The notes below the pieces were generated by a model that saw only the letters and a program-made list of their open reading frames with translations, made no database searches and was not told where the DNA came from. Source: Callipepla californica brunnescens (Eukaryota > Chordata > Aves > Galliformes > Odontophoridae). Taken from it: 64,000 nucleotides of DNA. Location of the stretch: assembly GCA_023055505.1 (NCBI GenBank), contig JALIRH010000143.1:434001-498000 (forward strand), read 5' to 3'. Positions within the stretch are counted from its first letter, which is position 1. Each line of letters opens with the position of its first letter. The position numbers were made by a program, and so were the translations under genes. Shown here piece by piece: positions 17,838-28,882 of the stretch.

Positions 17838-20800
17838 AGTAATTAAATGTTAGAGGAAGCACCGTGAATGTGATTGTTTTCAGAGTAATCCTGAAGTAGG
17901 TGGTTTACTTTTTGGTACTGATAAAGAGATGCTAAGGCTTCATACTAATCTAAAGTTTTAGTCGTTCTGATTAATATGAATTGTTCTACTGAGAGGAAGA
18001 AATGCACTTTGTCTCAATGTTGCCTTCAGATTTTTCCATTACTCCTGAAGCCAGACATTGCGACGTGTTTTTGGTCAGAATAATTTACAACAGGCTCAGG
18101 AGGGAAGTCCGAGTTTCCCTACAGCACAGCAGGGAGGCGGGGGAGGATCGACGACTGGCCGAGTGATATGCTCCTCCAGTGCTGATTCTCCTAAAATAAA
18201 TGGGTTATCATCACTGAATTCTGGGCTTAAAGGCAAATACAGGGGAAAAAAATAGCTCTGGAAGTGCTTTTGTTTCTGTAATGAGATCAACAAAAGCCCG
18301 GAGGCCCTTTTGTGCCTTCTTGGAGAAGCAGAACAGCTGACGTTCTCAGGTTAGTCTGAGCTGTGTCAGAAAACTGTTCGGAGCAGTGTTGACTTGCTTG
18401 GAAATCAATCTTTGCACTGAGTGTTCTAGCAAGAAGTTATACTGGGGACGAGGGATTCGGAAATAGTGCATCAGGCGCTGTTTGTTTCCTCTGCTTTTAT
18501 TTCACTCAAACTTCATGAAAATGCGTGCTTGAAATTTTCCGTTCTCCGAGTAGGAATGTTACTGGAGAAGAGCCTTGGGCAGACTGCTCCGCAGAAGAAG
18601 GAGGAGTGGCAGGCCCTCTGACTGGAGGGGCTTTGTAACAGACGTGCTCCGTGTTTCCCCAGATGACTTGAGGGGAAGGAATTCACAAAGAGCCATTCCG
18701 GGACACGGCAGCGTTTCTCTGACGGAGGACTTGGATGCTTGGTGAGATGGACGAGTGCAAATCGAGGAGAAACAGAAGCACCTGAGGGAAGGGACAGTGA
18801 TGCCTGGCTTTGAACACAAGGCTGAGCTTTCTCCGGAGATGCTGAGGATTAGAAAGAGAGTGAGTGGTAGAAAACATTATACTGCTTTTATTTATTGATT
18901 TTTCTCTTGATTTGCTTCCTTGAGGCCTCGTGTAATCACACAAGGGTTAGAGCCAGTCTTCTGGCCTACAGCAGCCTTTACTACAAAGTAAGCTGACCTA
19001 GGGATGGCAGGGGGTCAAACAGCAATTTATTTTTACTGTAACAAATATACCAGGACGTAGAATTCCTTTCCACTTCTGAAAGGTGAAGTGGAATGATCAA
19101 AGCATTAGATATCCGGAGCCTAGCATTCCTGCTGCCCGAGTTCTTCCTGCTGCCGCTGTTCACAGCATTTGTTTTTCTGTTGTGACTTGACAGGCCTATG
19201 GGTTTCTGATCAAAGAAACTTGTAAGGACAAATACAATTCTGTAGCTCTTCCAATGCGTTGTTTTTGTTTTCTCAGCTTCAGAACATGAGGTTCAACTCC
19301 ACCTCGTTGGCATTTTAACCAGACTTTCTCAGGACATTGCTGCAACAGCTACAGCTACCCCAGTGTGATACTGCAGGGGATACCCTGGGGGAGGGTGACC
19401 AGCCCACAGAAAAGATTAAGGGCTGGGAAGAAACACTGTCCTAGGACTATCAAGGCAGCACTTGCACTCAAATTTTAATATTTTTCAGCTATCATTTCGC
19501 TGCTTGAAGTGGAAGTACATCAAGAGGTGTTTTTTTTTGTGTGTTAGAAGAAAATGCTTCTGAGAGAGTCGATGAATTTCCTAGTAGTGATGAGCCTTCA
19601 GCTGCTTTATCTGGGAAACAGGTCCTTCTTCAAGGAATTTTTGTGCAGCAGAGGACAACACAAGGAGCTGCTGTCAGTATCAGATTATTTGGAGATTGGA
19701 CACCACCAGCAGTTTTGCAGGAATGAGATGTTGCCATTAATGCTTGCCACTAATGTTCCTTTGGGTGAAAGTGGTTTAACTGCTGATCTTGGAATACAAG
19801 CAGACAAGCTGGCTGGCTGGCATCACTTTGCTCTGTAACTCGGACCCTCTTTACCTCTGGGGAAGAGGGAGGGGCTGTTCTTGTTGAGTTTTTGAGTCCG
19901 ACACAAGCGCGTATTGTACTACTTGTGCCGGATTGCAGAATCTGGGACAGAGGAAAAGAAAATCCTCCACTGGACTGCAGTCCGCATTCAACATGTTGAA
20001 AATATTGTTAGAAAACTCCTGCTTAATTTAGGCACAGACTTAGGGCGAGTGTTAGTCCCTTAGTCCTACAAGCTATCACTTGTGTTCTCCATCAGTAGCG
20101 TGTCATCACAGACCAGACAGACGCCTGACCTCGTCCTTGGTCACTTAAAAAGTACAGAGCTGAGCCTTACTCTGGTTGGGCCTTGCTCATTTAAGCTGAG
20201 AAGCAACTCTTAAAACCTCTCACGCTTTCCAAACTGTCCAAGACTTCGTAAAACTCTGGCGTGGCTCCTTGCACTTGGTAACTGGTCGAGGAGGTCTTAT
20301 CCTACTTAACTACAGCTTGTAGGAATGATTCCCGTGCCGAACTCCTGCAGAGCAGAGGAGCATCTCCCCAGGCACGTGTCCATCGCACTCTGCAAAGCAC
20401 AGTGGCTGAGAGTGAATGCCTGGAGCTGTGTGCAATGCAGCCTGTGAGGCTGGGAAGGAGTTGGCTTTCCCTCAGTGAGATGCCATTGTTAGGAAATATC
20501 TCCCTGAGGTCCTTCAGAGCTGTGAGCTGACCTTCAGGATGCAAATCTTTCCCATAGCCTGAAGAACAAAGTCCAGGGAAGAAGCAGAGAGAGCTGTGTG
20601 CATGGAAATGCTGTGGGGTTGGTGAAATGAATGTTAGGTGTCCTTTGTAAGAAGGGCAGTGATGAGATCTTGCTCACGTCCCTTGAGAAAGGGTGGGCGT
20701 TGTGTGATGCGCAGTCGTTTCCTCTTCTCTCAGCAGGGTCTGGCTTCTTTGAAAGGTAACACGGGAGTGCAACGCACGTCTTTCTTGAGTCAGTTGTACA

Positions 20801-21075
20801 GACGCTTACAAGTACTTCTGCTGTAGAAGTGATCTCATCTGACCAACTCTGAAAAGAAAACCTGTGACCACAGCACCAACACGTTCCTCACAGGGACATG
20901 GCTGTTTCCTTCCGAGAAGGAAGGCAGAGGCTTTCGTGGCAGACACAACCTCATGAAGTGTAGCTTACATCACTGACCTCAGGAAGCATTTCCCCCATTG
21001 CAAGACCTGTCACTAACTTTTGTACTCCTTGACCAGGTCCTCATGCCCACAGGTGCTGATACCCAGCAGTACCAA
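17838..21075. other. Duplicated spacer and receptor 5' region
   Basis: Non-coding sequence matching 46821-50297 apart from about 238 bp missing near 20770. A small inverted pair, TCCGACACAAG and CTTGTGCCGGA, sits at about 19898-19934. The last 300 bases are the receptor upstream region shared by all three copies. No gene recognised. Confidence 0.5.
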
Positions 21076-22046
21076 ATGCCCAACAGCAGCTCCATCAGCG
21101 AGTTCCTCCTGCTGGCGTTGGCAGACACGCGGCAGCTGCAGCTCCTGCACTTCTGGCTCTTCCTTGGCATCTCCCTGGCTGCCCTCCTGGGCAACGGCCT
21201 CAGCAGCACAGCCACAGCCTGCGACCACGGCCTGCACACCCCCATGTACCTCTTTGTCCTCAACCTCGCCCTCCTCGACCTGGGCTGCATCTCCACCACT
21301 CTCTCCAAAGCCGCGGCCAATGCCCTCTGGGACACCAGGGCCATCTCCTGCTTGGGATGTGCTGCACAGGTCTTCTTTCTTTCTTTCTTTCTACTTCTTT
21401 CTTCATCTCAGCAGAGTATTCCCTTCTCACAGTGAAGTCCTATGACCGCTTTGTTGCCATCTGCAATCCCCTGCACTACGGGACCCTCCTGGGCAGCAGA
21501 GCTTGTGTCACCGTGGCAGCAGCTGCCTGGGGCACTGGGTTTTTCTATTCCCTGCTGCACGCTGCCAATACATTTTCACTGCCACTCTGCCAAGGCAATC
21601 TTTTGAATCAATTCTTCAGTGAAATCCCCCAAATGTTAAAGCTCTCCTGCTCGCAGCCATACCTCAGGAAAGTTTGGCTTATTGTGGTTAGTGTCTCTTT
21701 GTATCTTGGGTGCTTTGTTTTCATTGTGCTGTCCTACGTGCAGATCTTCAGGGCAGTGCTGAGGATGCCCTCTGTGCACGGCCGGCACAGAGCCTTCTCC
21801 ACGTGCCTCCCTCACCTGGCCGTGGTCCCCCTCTTTGTCTACACTGCCATGTTTGCCTACCTGAAGCATCCTTCTATCTCTTCTCCATCCCTGGACCTCC
21901 TGGTGTCATTTCTGTACTCGGTGGTGCCTCCAGCAGTGAATCCTCTCATCTGCAGCCTGAGGAACCAGGAGCTCAAGGTTGCAGAGAGTAATACGTACTT
22001 CTGCGCCCAAAAAATGCGCATCAGCCTAACAGGATCACCATGGTAA
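21076..22046 (+). pseudogene. Olfactory receptor pseudogene, OR14/gamma-c type, copy 2
   Basis: Second copy of the receptor, start ATG 21076, stop TAA 22044-22046. TM1 keeps LLGNG (the conserved Asn is present), TM2 has PMYLFVLNLALLDLG, then SYDRFVAICNPLHYGTL, FSTCLPHLAVV and NPLICSLRN (Tyr to Cys in the TM7 motif). The TTTC tract in the TM3 coding part is one base longer than in copy 1, so the frame is lost by +2 instead of +1. Not translatable as a full receptor. Confidence 0.92.
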
Positions 22047-22449
22047 TTCACAATCCCTTGTTTATATTTGCCTCCATTATTGTTTCCACTGCCACGACTT
22101 TGATTTAATAAGAAGTTTTCTTCTTGGCCTGCTGCATATCGTTCATGTTTTGGCACACTCAACTCATGTACCTATAGATCAAGGCTCTCTGTTGATAAAT
22201 ACAATAAAGAAGCCAGCAGAAATTCATTTGTCTCCATTCCTTTGTTTTCCCATCTTCACTGAAACGGGGAGAGCAACTCACGTATGCAGGAGCAGTTCAG
22301 GGGCTAAGAGCCCAGCTGCACCACGGAGCAGCAGCCTCAGTGTTCACGGGGGGCTGCCCCTCACTGCCCCGTGGGCCTGTCCTCTCATCTGTGTTTGAAA
22401 ACGGGCTGCTGCTTCCCAGGTCCAATGGCCACAGACGGCAGCAGGACAC
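22047..22449 (+). other. 3' flank of OR pseudogene 2 with poly(A) signal
   Basis: Same as the flank of copy 1; AATAAA at 22203-22208. Confidence 0.7.
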
Positions 22450-22820
22450 TGTTGTGGTTTTGTGGTTTTGATGCCGGTATTCCACATCAGAACATCATGC
22501 AGGCCGTTAAGGAGTTAATGCTGTGGGAGCAGGGGAGGGGCGGAGCTCCGCACCAGACACCAGGCCCACGCTTTTTGGTGGCGCGCTCTCCGGGCGGCTG
22601 TGAGGAGTTCAGCACGTGTAACGTAAACTCCCAGTTTTCTGGTTTGGAAATTTTGTCTCTCTCTCTCAATTGTTCAATTTTATTAGATTTAGTAAAGTTA
22701 CCGTTACTTCTCAGATCGTGCCGTTGTGTTTTTCTTTACAGACCCTTAATCCCCTCTGTTTTCCCCTCCCCCTGGAGCGTGAGGCTCTGCTTAGGCGGCC
22801 GCGCGGCAGTTATTTTTCCC
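22450..22820 (+). mobile_element. ERV-L type LTR (subfamily A), 3' end replaced by minisatellite
   Basis: Same insertion as 1732-2165, starting TGTTGTGG at the same place beside the receptor. Homology stops at GGCAGTTATTTTTCCC, so the last 60 or so bases of the LTR are missing and 18-bp repeats begin. Confidence 0.88.
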
Positions 22821-25800
22821 TATTGATCCCTATGGCCCCTTTGAGGTGTATGGCTCCATTGATCCCTATGGCCCCATTGATCCCTATGGCCCCACTGAGT
22901 TCTATGGCCCCACTGATTCCTATGGCCCCATTGATTCTTATGGCCCCATTGATTTTTATGGCCCCATTGATCCCTATGGCCCCATTGATCCCTATTGCCC
23001 CATTGATCCCTATTGCCCCATTGAGTTCTATGGCCTCAATGATCCCTAAGGCCCCATTGATCCCTATGGCCCCATTGATCCCTATGGCCCCATTGATTCC
23101 TATGGTCCCATTCATCCCTATGGCCCCATGGAGTCCTATGGTCCCATTGATCGCTGTGGCCCCATTGATCCCTATGGCCCCATTGAGTTCTATGGCCCCT
23201 TTGAGTTCTATGGCCCCATTGATTCCTATGGCCCCATTGATTTTTATGGCCCCTTTGAGTTCTATTGCCCCATTGATTTCTATGGCCCCATTGATTTCTA
23301 TGGCCACATTGATTCCTATGGCAGCATTGAGATCTATGGCCCCATTGAGTTGTATGGCTCCATTGATCCCTATGGCCCCATTGATCCCTATGGCCCCATT
23401 GATTCTTATGGTCCCATTGATTCCTATGGCCCCATCGATCCCTATGAGCCCATTGAACCCTATGGCCCCATTGATCCCAGTGGCCCCATAGATTCCTATG
23501 GCCCCTTTGATTCCTATGACCCCATTAATTCCTATGGCCCCATTGATCCCTATGGCCCCATTGATCCCTGTGACCCTATTGATCCCTATGGCCCCGCTGA
23601 TTCTTATGGCCCCATTGATTCCTATGGTCCAATTGATCGCTATGGCCCCATGGAGTTCTATGGCCCCATTGAGTTCTATGGCTCCATTGATTCCTGTGGC
23701 CCCTTTGAGTTCTATTGCCCCATTGATTCCTATGGCCCCATTGATTCCTATGGTGCCAATTGATCTCTATGGCCCCATTGAGTTCTATGGCCCCATTGAG
23801 TTCTATGGCTCCATTGATTCCGGTGGCCCCATTGAGTTCTATTGCCCCATTGATTCCTATGGCCCCCATTGATTTCTATGGCCACATTGGTTCCTATGGC
23901 AGCTTTGAGATCTATGGCACCATTGATAACTATGGCCCCACTGATACCTATGGCGCCATTGATCCCTATGGCCCCATTGATTCCTATGGTCCCATTGATT
24001 CCTATGGCCCCATTGAGTTCTATGGCTCAATTGATCCCTATGGCCCAATTGATCCTTATGGCCCAATTGATCCCTATGGCCCCTTTGAGTTCTATGGCCC
24101 CATTGAGTTCTATGGCCCCACTGAGTTCTATGGCCCAATTGATCCCTATGGCCCCATTGAGTTCTATGGCCCCACTGATTCCTATGGCCCAATGATCCCT
24201 ATGGTCCCCTTGATTCCATTGGCCCCATTGATTCCTGTGGCCCCATTTATCCCTATGGCCCCATTGATCCCTATGGCACCTTTGAGTTCTATGGCCCCAT
24301 TGATCCCTATGGTCCCGTTGATTCCTATGGCCTAATGATCTCTATTGTCCCATTGATTCCTTTGGCCCCATTGATTCCTGTGACCCCATTGATTCCTATG
24401 GCCCCACTGAGTTCTATGGCCCCACTGATTCCTATGGCCCCATTGATTCCTATGGCCCCACTGATCCCTATGGTCCCATTGATCCCTATGGCCCCATGGA
24501 TCCCTATGGCTCCATTAATTCCTATGGCCCCATTGATCCCTATGGCCCCACTGAGTTCTATGGCCGCATTGATTCCTATGGCCGCTTTGATCCCTATGGC
24601 CCCTTTGATCCCTATGGCCCCACTGAGTTCTATGGCCCCACTGATTCCTATGGCCCCATTGATTCTTATGGCCCCATTGATTTTTATGGCCCCATTGATC
24701 CCTATGGCCCCATTGATCCCTATGGCCCCATTGATTCCTATGGTCCCATTCATCCCTATGGCCCCATGGAGTCCTATGGTCCCATTGATCGCTGTGGCCC
24801 CATTGATCCCTATGGCCCCGTTGAGTTCTATGGCCCCTTTGAGTTCTATGGCCCCATTGATTCCTATGGCCCCATTGATTTTTATGGCCCCTTTGAGTTC
24901 TATTGCCCCATTGATTCCTATGGCCCCATTGATTTCTATGGCCACATTGATTCCTATGGCAGCATTGAGATCTATGGCCCCATTGAGTTGTATGGCTCCA
25001 TTGATCCCTATGGCCCCATTGATCCCTATGGCCCCATTGATTCTTATGGTCCCATTGATTCCTATGGCCCCATCGATCCCTATGAGCCCATTGAACCCTA
25101 TGGCCCCATTGATCCCAGTGGCCCCATAGATTCCTATGGCCCCTTTGATTCCTATGACCCCATTAATTCCTATGGCCCCATTGATCCCTATGGCCCCATT
25201 GATCCCTATGACCCTATTGATCCCTATGGCCCCGCTGATTCTTATGGCCCCATTGATTCCTATGGTCCCATTGATCCCTATGGCCCCATGGAGTTCTATG
25301 GCCCCATTGAGTTCTATGGCTCCATTGATTCCTGTGGCCCCTTTGAGTTCTATTGCCCCATTGATTCCTATGGCCCCATTGATTCCTATGGTGCCAATTG
25401 ATCCCTATGGCCCCATTGAGTTCTATGGCCCCATTGAGTTCTATGGCTCCATTGATTCCGGTGGCCCCATTGAGTTCTATTGCCCCATTGATTCCTATGG
25501 CCCCATTGATTTCTATGGCCACATTGGTTCCTATGGCAGCTTTGAGATCTATGGCACCATTGATAACTATGGCCCCACTGATACATATGGCGCCATTGAT
25601 CCCTATGGCCCCATTAATTCCTATGGTCCCATTGATTCCTATGGCCCCATTGAGTTCTATGGCTCAATTGATCCCTATGGCCCAATTGATCCTTATGGCC
25701 CTATTGATCCCTATGGCCCCTTTGAGTTCTATGGCCCCATTGAGTTCTATGGCCCCACTGAGTTCTATGGCCCAATTGATCCCTATGGCCCCATTGAGTT

Positions 25801-26203
25801 CTATGGCCCCACTGATTCCTATGGCCCAATGATCCCTATGGTCCCCTTGATTCCATTGGCCCCATTGATTCCTGTGGCCCCATTTATCCCTATGGCCCCA
25901 TTGATCCCTATGGCTCCTTTGAGTTCTATGGCCCCATTGATCCCTATGGCCCCGTTGATTCCTATGGCCCAATGATCTCTATTGTCCCATTGATTCCTTT
26001 GGCCCCATTGATTCCTGTGGCCCCATTGATTCCTATGGCCCCACTGATCCCTATTGTCCCATTGATCCCTATGGCCCCATGGATCCCTATGGCTCCATTA
26101 ATTCCTATGGCCCCATTGATCCCTATGGCCCCATTGAGTTCTATGGCCGCATTGATTCCTATGGCCGCTTTGTTCCCTATGGCCCCTTTGATCCCTATGG
26201 CCC
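22821..26203 (+). repeat. 18-bp minisatellite array 2, left part
   Basis: About 3.4 kb of the same 18-bp family. A long higher-order tandem duplication is visible: the block from about 22893 to 24620 is repeated from 24621 to 26203. The marker starting ATGGAGTCCTATGGTCCC at 23128 recurs at 24766 (1638 bp, 91 units), while the block starts are 1728 bp apart, so five units differ between copies. An extra C at about 23870 shifts later offsets to 1637. The last six bases, TGGCCC (26198-26203), are the target copy of the retrovirus that splits the array. Confidence 0.96.
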
Positions 26204-26591
26204 TGTAGTTAAGTGAAAAACTTAGAAAGAAGCTGTGGCTGTTACCAGACAGAAATAGGACACACAGGGGCCCCTTGACTCCTGGGAAACCAGGGTAACA
26301 CTATCTTGAAGATAAGAGAAGAAGAACAAGTAAGGCCAAATATGGAGAAGACAAGACATGCCACAGATCTATTGGGTAGAGATAACCATAGCAGAGGTGA
26401 TTGGTAGTACTGTGATGAAGAAGGTTGTAAGAAGAGTGTGTTGCTAACAATAAACGCCATTTGCTGCTCACCGCATCGGTGTATGGATGCAGTCATTTTT
26501 CCCGGTCAGGCGGGTCTTGTGCACAGACTCTAGAGGGACCGTAAATCGTAGGATACATGTTGGGGAAGACAACAAAAGGATAAAGGCAACA
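26204..26591 (+). repeat. 5' LTR of class II provirus
   Basis: Starts TGTAGTTAAG and ends AAGGCAACA. AATAAA lies in TAACAATAAACGCCATTTGC near 26448-26453, a likely poly(A) signal at the R region. Confidence 0.93.
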
Positions 26592-26593
26592 AA

Positions 26594-26609
26594 TGGTGAC
26601 CCTGACGTG
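26594..26609 (+). promoter_or_regulatory. Primer binding site, tRNA-Trp type
   Basis: TGGTGACCCTGACGTG, three bases after the LTR, matches the tRNA-Trp 3' complement used by avian leukosis-type viruses except for one T in place of C. Confidence 0.8.
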
Positions 26610-26774
26610 CCTGCAAGCCCGTGGAACTGGGACCACGGAAGGCCGGTAGGGCGACCTCCGCATCAATGCGCCGACGGTAATGGTCGGGCAGCGTTGCCCG
26701 TGGCGTCCTGAGCGCTGAATTGGTCAGCGGCCACGGAAGTCGGGAGCGGTGTGGATACTGCGGTAGGCAGCTAG

Positions 26775-28511
26775 GCGTTCCTGAATCGGGAACTTTGTTT
26801 TTGCCCCCAGGGATGTATTACATCATGGAAAGTGGGACGACATTACGTCTGCCCTAGTCCAACATTCCCTGCGGGATACAAAGACAAAGAAACTGCGGAG
26901 CTAAAAACCTGGGGGTTGATACTGGGCGCGCTCAAAGCCGCTCGGGAGGAAGGAAAACTTTTGCGTACTGTACGCGATCTTGATGCCCTAGAAATGTTCG
27001 CGGGCGGAAAAAGGGGGTTGGGGGGCTCTTCCCCTTCTCCTCTTTCAGCTGACTACGAGGGGACCAGCTCAGGACCGTGTGCAACGAGCCGTTGTGAGAG
27101 AAAGGATGCTGATGTGTTCTCTGATGATGCTGCTGGCATAACACCGCCTCCTCAGCCGGATGAGTCTCCACCACCGCCTCGGCTCTCTCCAACGGCCCCA
27201 CCTCCGTATCCGCCATTATATCCTTCTTTGTTGTCCTCTGCAGAGGGGCGGGCAGATGATGGTCTCGCTTCTCCCAGTGGGCGGGAGGCGATTGATGATC
27301 CAGGGGCGGGAATTGGATGTGGGCGGGGAATGAGAGATCTGGAGGTGGAGCTCGGACGTAAGGGCTGCAATGCTGATTGGCAGGGCGGTGCCTTTCAACG
27401 GAGAGACAGAGCACGCCTGCAGCCGTCAGCCACGGATTGGGCTAAGATTAGGGAAGTTTTAGAAGGAACATCGTTATTAGTGGCGGCAATCCTCCCTGTG
27501 GTGGTTGGGGAGGAGGGGGGCCCTTTGTGGGTCCCATTAGACCCGAAAGGGGTCACGCGCCTGGTAGAGGCGATTGAGAAGTGGGGCCTAGGATCCCCAA
27601 TGACAATGAATGCACTGGAGCTCCTAGCGGGCTCAGGACCATTACTACCATACGATGTTGAAACACTCATGCGCATCGTTTTAAAGCCAGTTCAATTTAC
27701 AGTTTGGAAAGAGGAGTGGGTGAGTCAGCTTAAGCGTGTATTAACTACCGCTCAGGGAGACCCTGGTCATCCGATCCATGGGTCTGATATTACCCGCCTT
27801 ACAGGAGCTGCAGCGGGACTTTTAACACCACAGGATCAGGTAGCGCATCTGCGCCCTGGAGAGATGATCGCGGCATCAGATGCTGCTCTGACAGCCTTTA
27901 GGAGGTTCGTACGGAGCACAGAACCATACACAGCATGGACAAATATTACCCAGGGACCAGCAGAATCCTTTCAGGATTTTGCTAACAGGCTCATTAAAGC
28001 AGTAGAAGCATCAGACTTACTGAGGGCTGTCCACAACCCAGTTATACTGGACTGCTTGCACCAGAGATCATCAGAACGAATTAGGGTTCTTTTGCGTTCA
28101 GCCCCCATGAAATTGCATACTCCAGGAGAAGCGATCAAATATGTGATGGATAAAGAAAAGACAAGCTCGATGGAGCAGGTTCAACTCGCCATGGCAGCCA
28201 TGACCGTGAATGAGATAGGGAAGCAGGGAGCTGTTAGAGGCCCGTGCTTCCGATGCGGCCGGCTCGGCCACTTAAAAGCACATTGCACAGCGAATAGCGT
28301 CATATGTCAGCTATGTGGCAGACGCGGGCATGTAGCACCGCAGTGCAGAAAATATAATATCAATATGCAGGGAAACGGGGAAGGGAGGGGACCAATGGCC
28401 CAGGCCCCCTCCCCAGGACGGCAATGGGGGCCATCGAACGAGACCCCGCGACCAATGGAAAGGAGCACAATTCACCCACCAAAACATATGATCCGCCCGC
28501 CGTGGAATTAA
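26775..28511 (+). pseudogene. gag: Gag of class II provirus (start not in frame)
   Basis: Gag polyprotein: matrix, capsid and nucleocapsid parts in order. The open frame runs from after a TAG at 26772 to the stop ending at 28511. Two CCHC zinc knuckles close the protein: CFRCGRLGHLKAHC and CQLCGRRGHVAPQC, the RNA-binding nucleocapsid. A proline-rich stretch (PPPPRLSPTAPPPYPPLYP) lies near 27165-27230 and includes a PPPY late-domain motif for budding. ATGs at 26813 and 26825 are in a different frame and meet TAG at 26855; the first ATG in the gag frame is at 26994, inside the matrix part. A small indel near 26828-26831 is the likely cause. Expected length of a betaretroviral Gag. Confidence 0.85.
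28370..28376 (+). promoter_or_regulatory. gag-pro -1 ribosomal frameshift heptamer
   Basis: G GGA AAC in the gag phase (gag codons GGA AAC). The -1 frame is open from here through the protease. The same heptamer serves gag-pro shifting in Mason-Pfizer-type betaretroviruses. Confidence 0.85.
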
Positions 28512-28882
28512 TGCTTGATGGTCAGGATCGGCCATTAGTTAGGGCTTTCGTCTCGTTTGCGGGTTCACTACCTGTGTCATTTCAGGGACCCAGAACTGTG
28601 GAGATCACAGCCTTACTTGATTCAGGAGCGGATGTGACCATCATTTCGCTTACTGACTGGCCCACAGAATGGCCATTAGGGAACAATCAGGTTGTTGCTG
28701 GAGTTGGGGGCTCCACCAATATGAGAAAGGCCGGGGGTGAGGTTGAGATTGTGTTGATCAATAGGGATGGAACCTTGGAAAAACCACTCTTGCTCACACC
28801 TCTGGTCGCTCCGATCAAAGGTTCACTTCTAGGAAGGGATTTTTTGAGGTCTATTGGTGCCCACATTACAAATTTATGCTAA
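28376..28882 (+). CDS. pro: Protease (pro) of class II provirus
   Basis: Frame -1 relative to gag, open from the slippery site to TAA 28880-28882. It has the retroviral aspartic protease active site [12 protein letters not shown] and the later [13 protein letters not shown] segment (the G-R-D helix). Read by frameshifting from gag, it would release the mature Gag and Pol proteins. No dUTPase domain was seen upstream of the protease, unlike many betaretroviruses. Confidence 0.85.
   Translation, partial: RGREGTNGPGPLPRTAMGAIERDPATNGKEHNSPTKTYDPPAVELMLDGQDRPLVRAFVSFAGSLPVSFQGPRTVEITALLDSGADVTIISLTDWPTEWPLGNNQVVAGVGGSTNMRKAGGEVEIVLINRDGTLEKPLLLTPLVAPIKGSLLGRDFLRSIGAHITNLC
28870..28876 (+). promoter_or_regulatory. 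pro-pol -1 ribosomal frameshift heptamer
   Basis: A AAT TTA in the pro phase (codons AAT TTA, then TGC TAA). The pol frame is entered exactly at 28876, four bases before the pro stop begins. Confidence 0.85.

Larger units (their letters stand above)
1..20760 (+). repeat. Segmental duplication unit 1 (5' edge outside window)
   Basis: Position 1 corresponds to 49946 in unit 3. The order receptor pseudogene, LTR, 18-bp array, CR1, solo LTR, R1, CR1 3' end, three minus-strand exons, R1, spacer recurs in unit 2 in the same order and orientation. Copies are close: the reading frame at 16899-17318 translates identically to 45882-46301, and the solo LTR pair (6401-6944 and 39062-39608) differs at only a handful of positions by eye. 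Unit 1 differs from unit 2 by the ERV-L type insertion 9226-12783, by about 116 bp near 16112-16227 missing from unit 2, and by array length. Confidence 0.93.
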
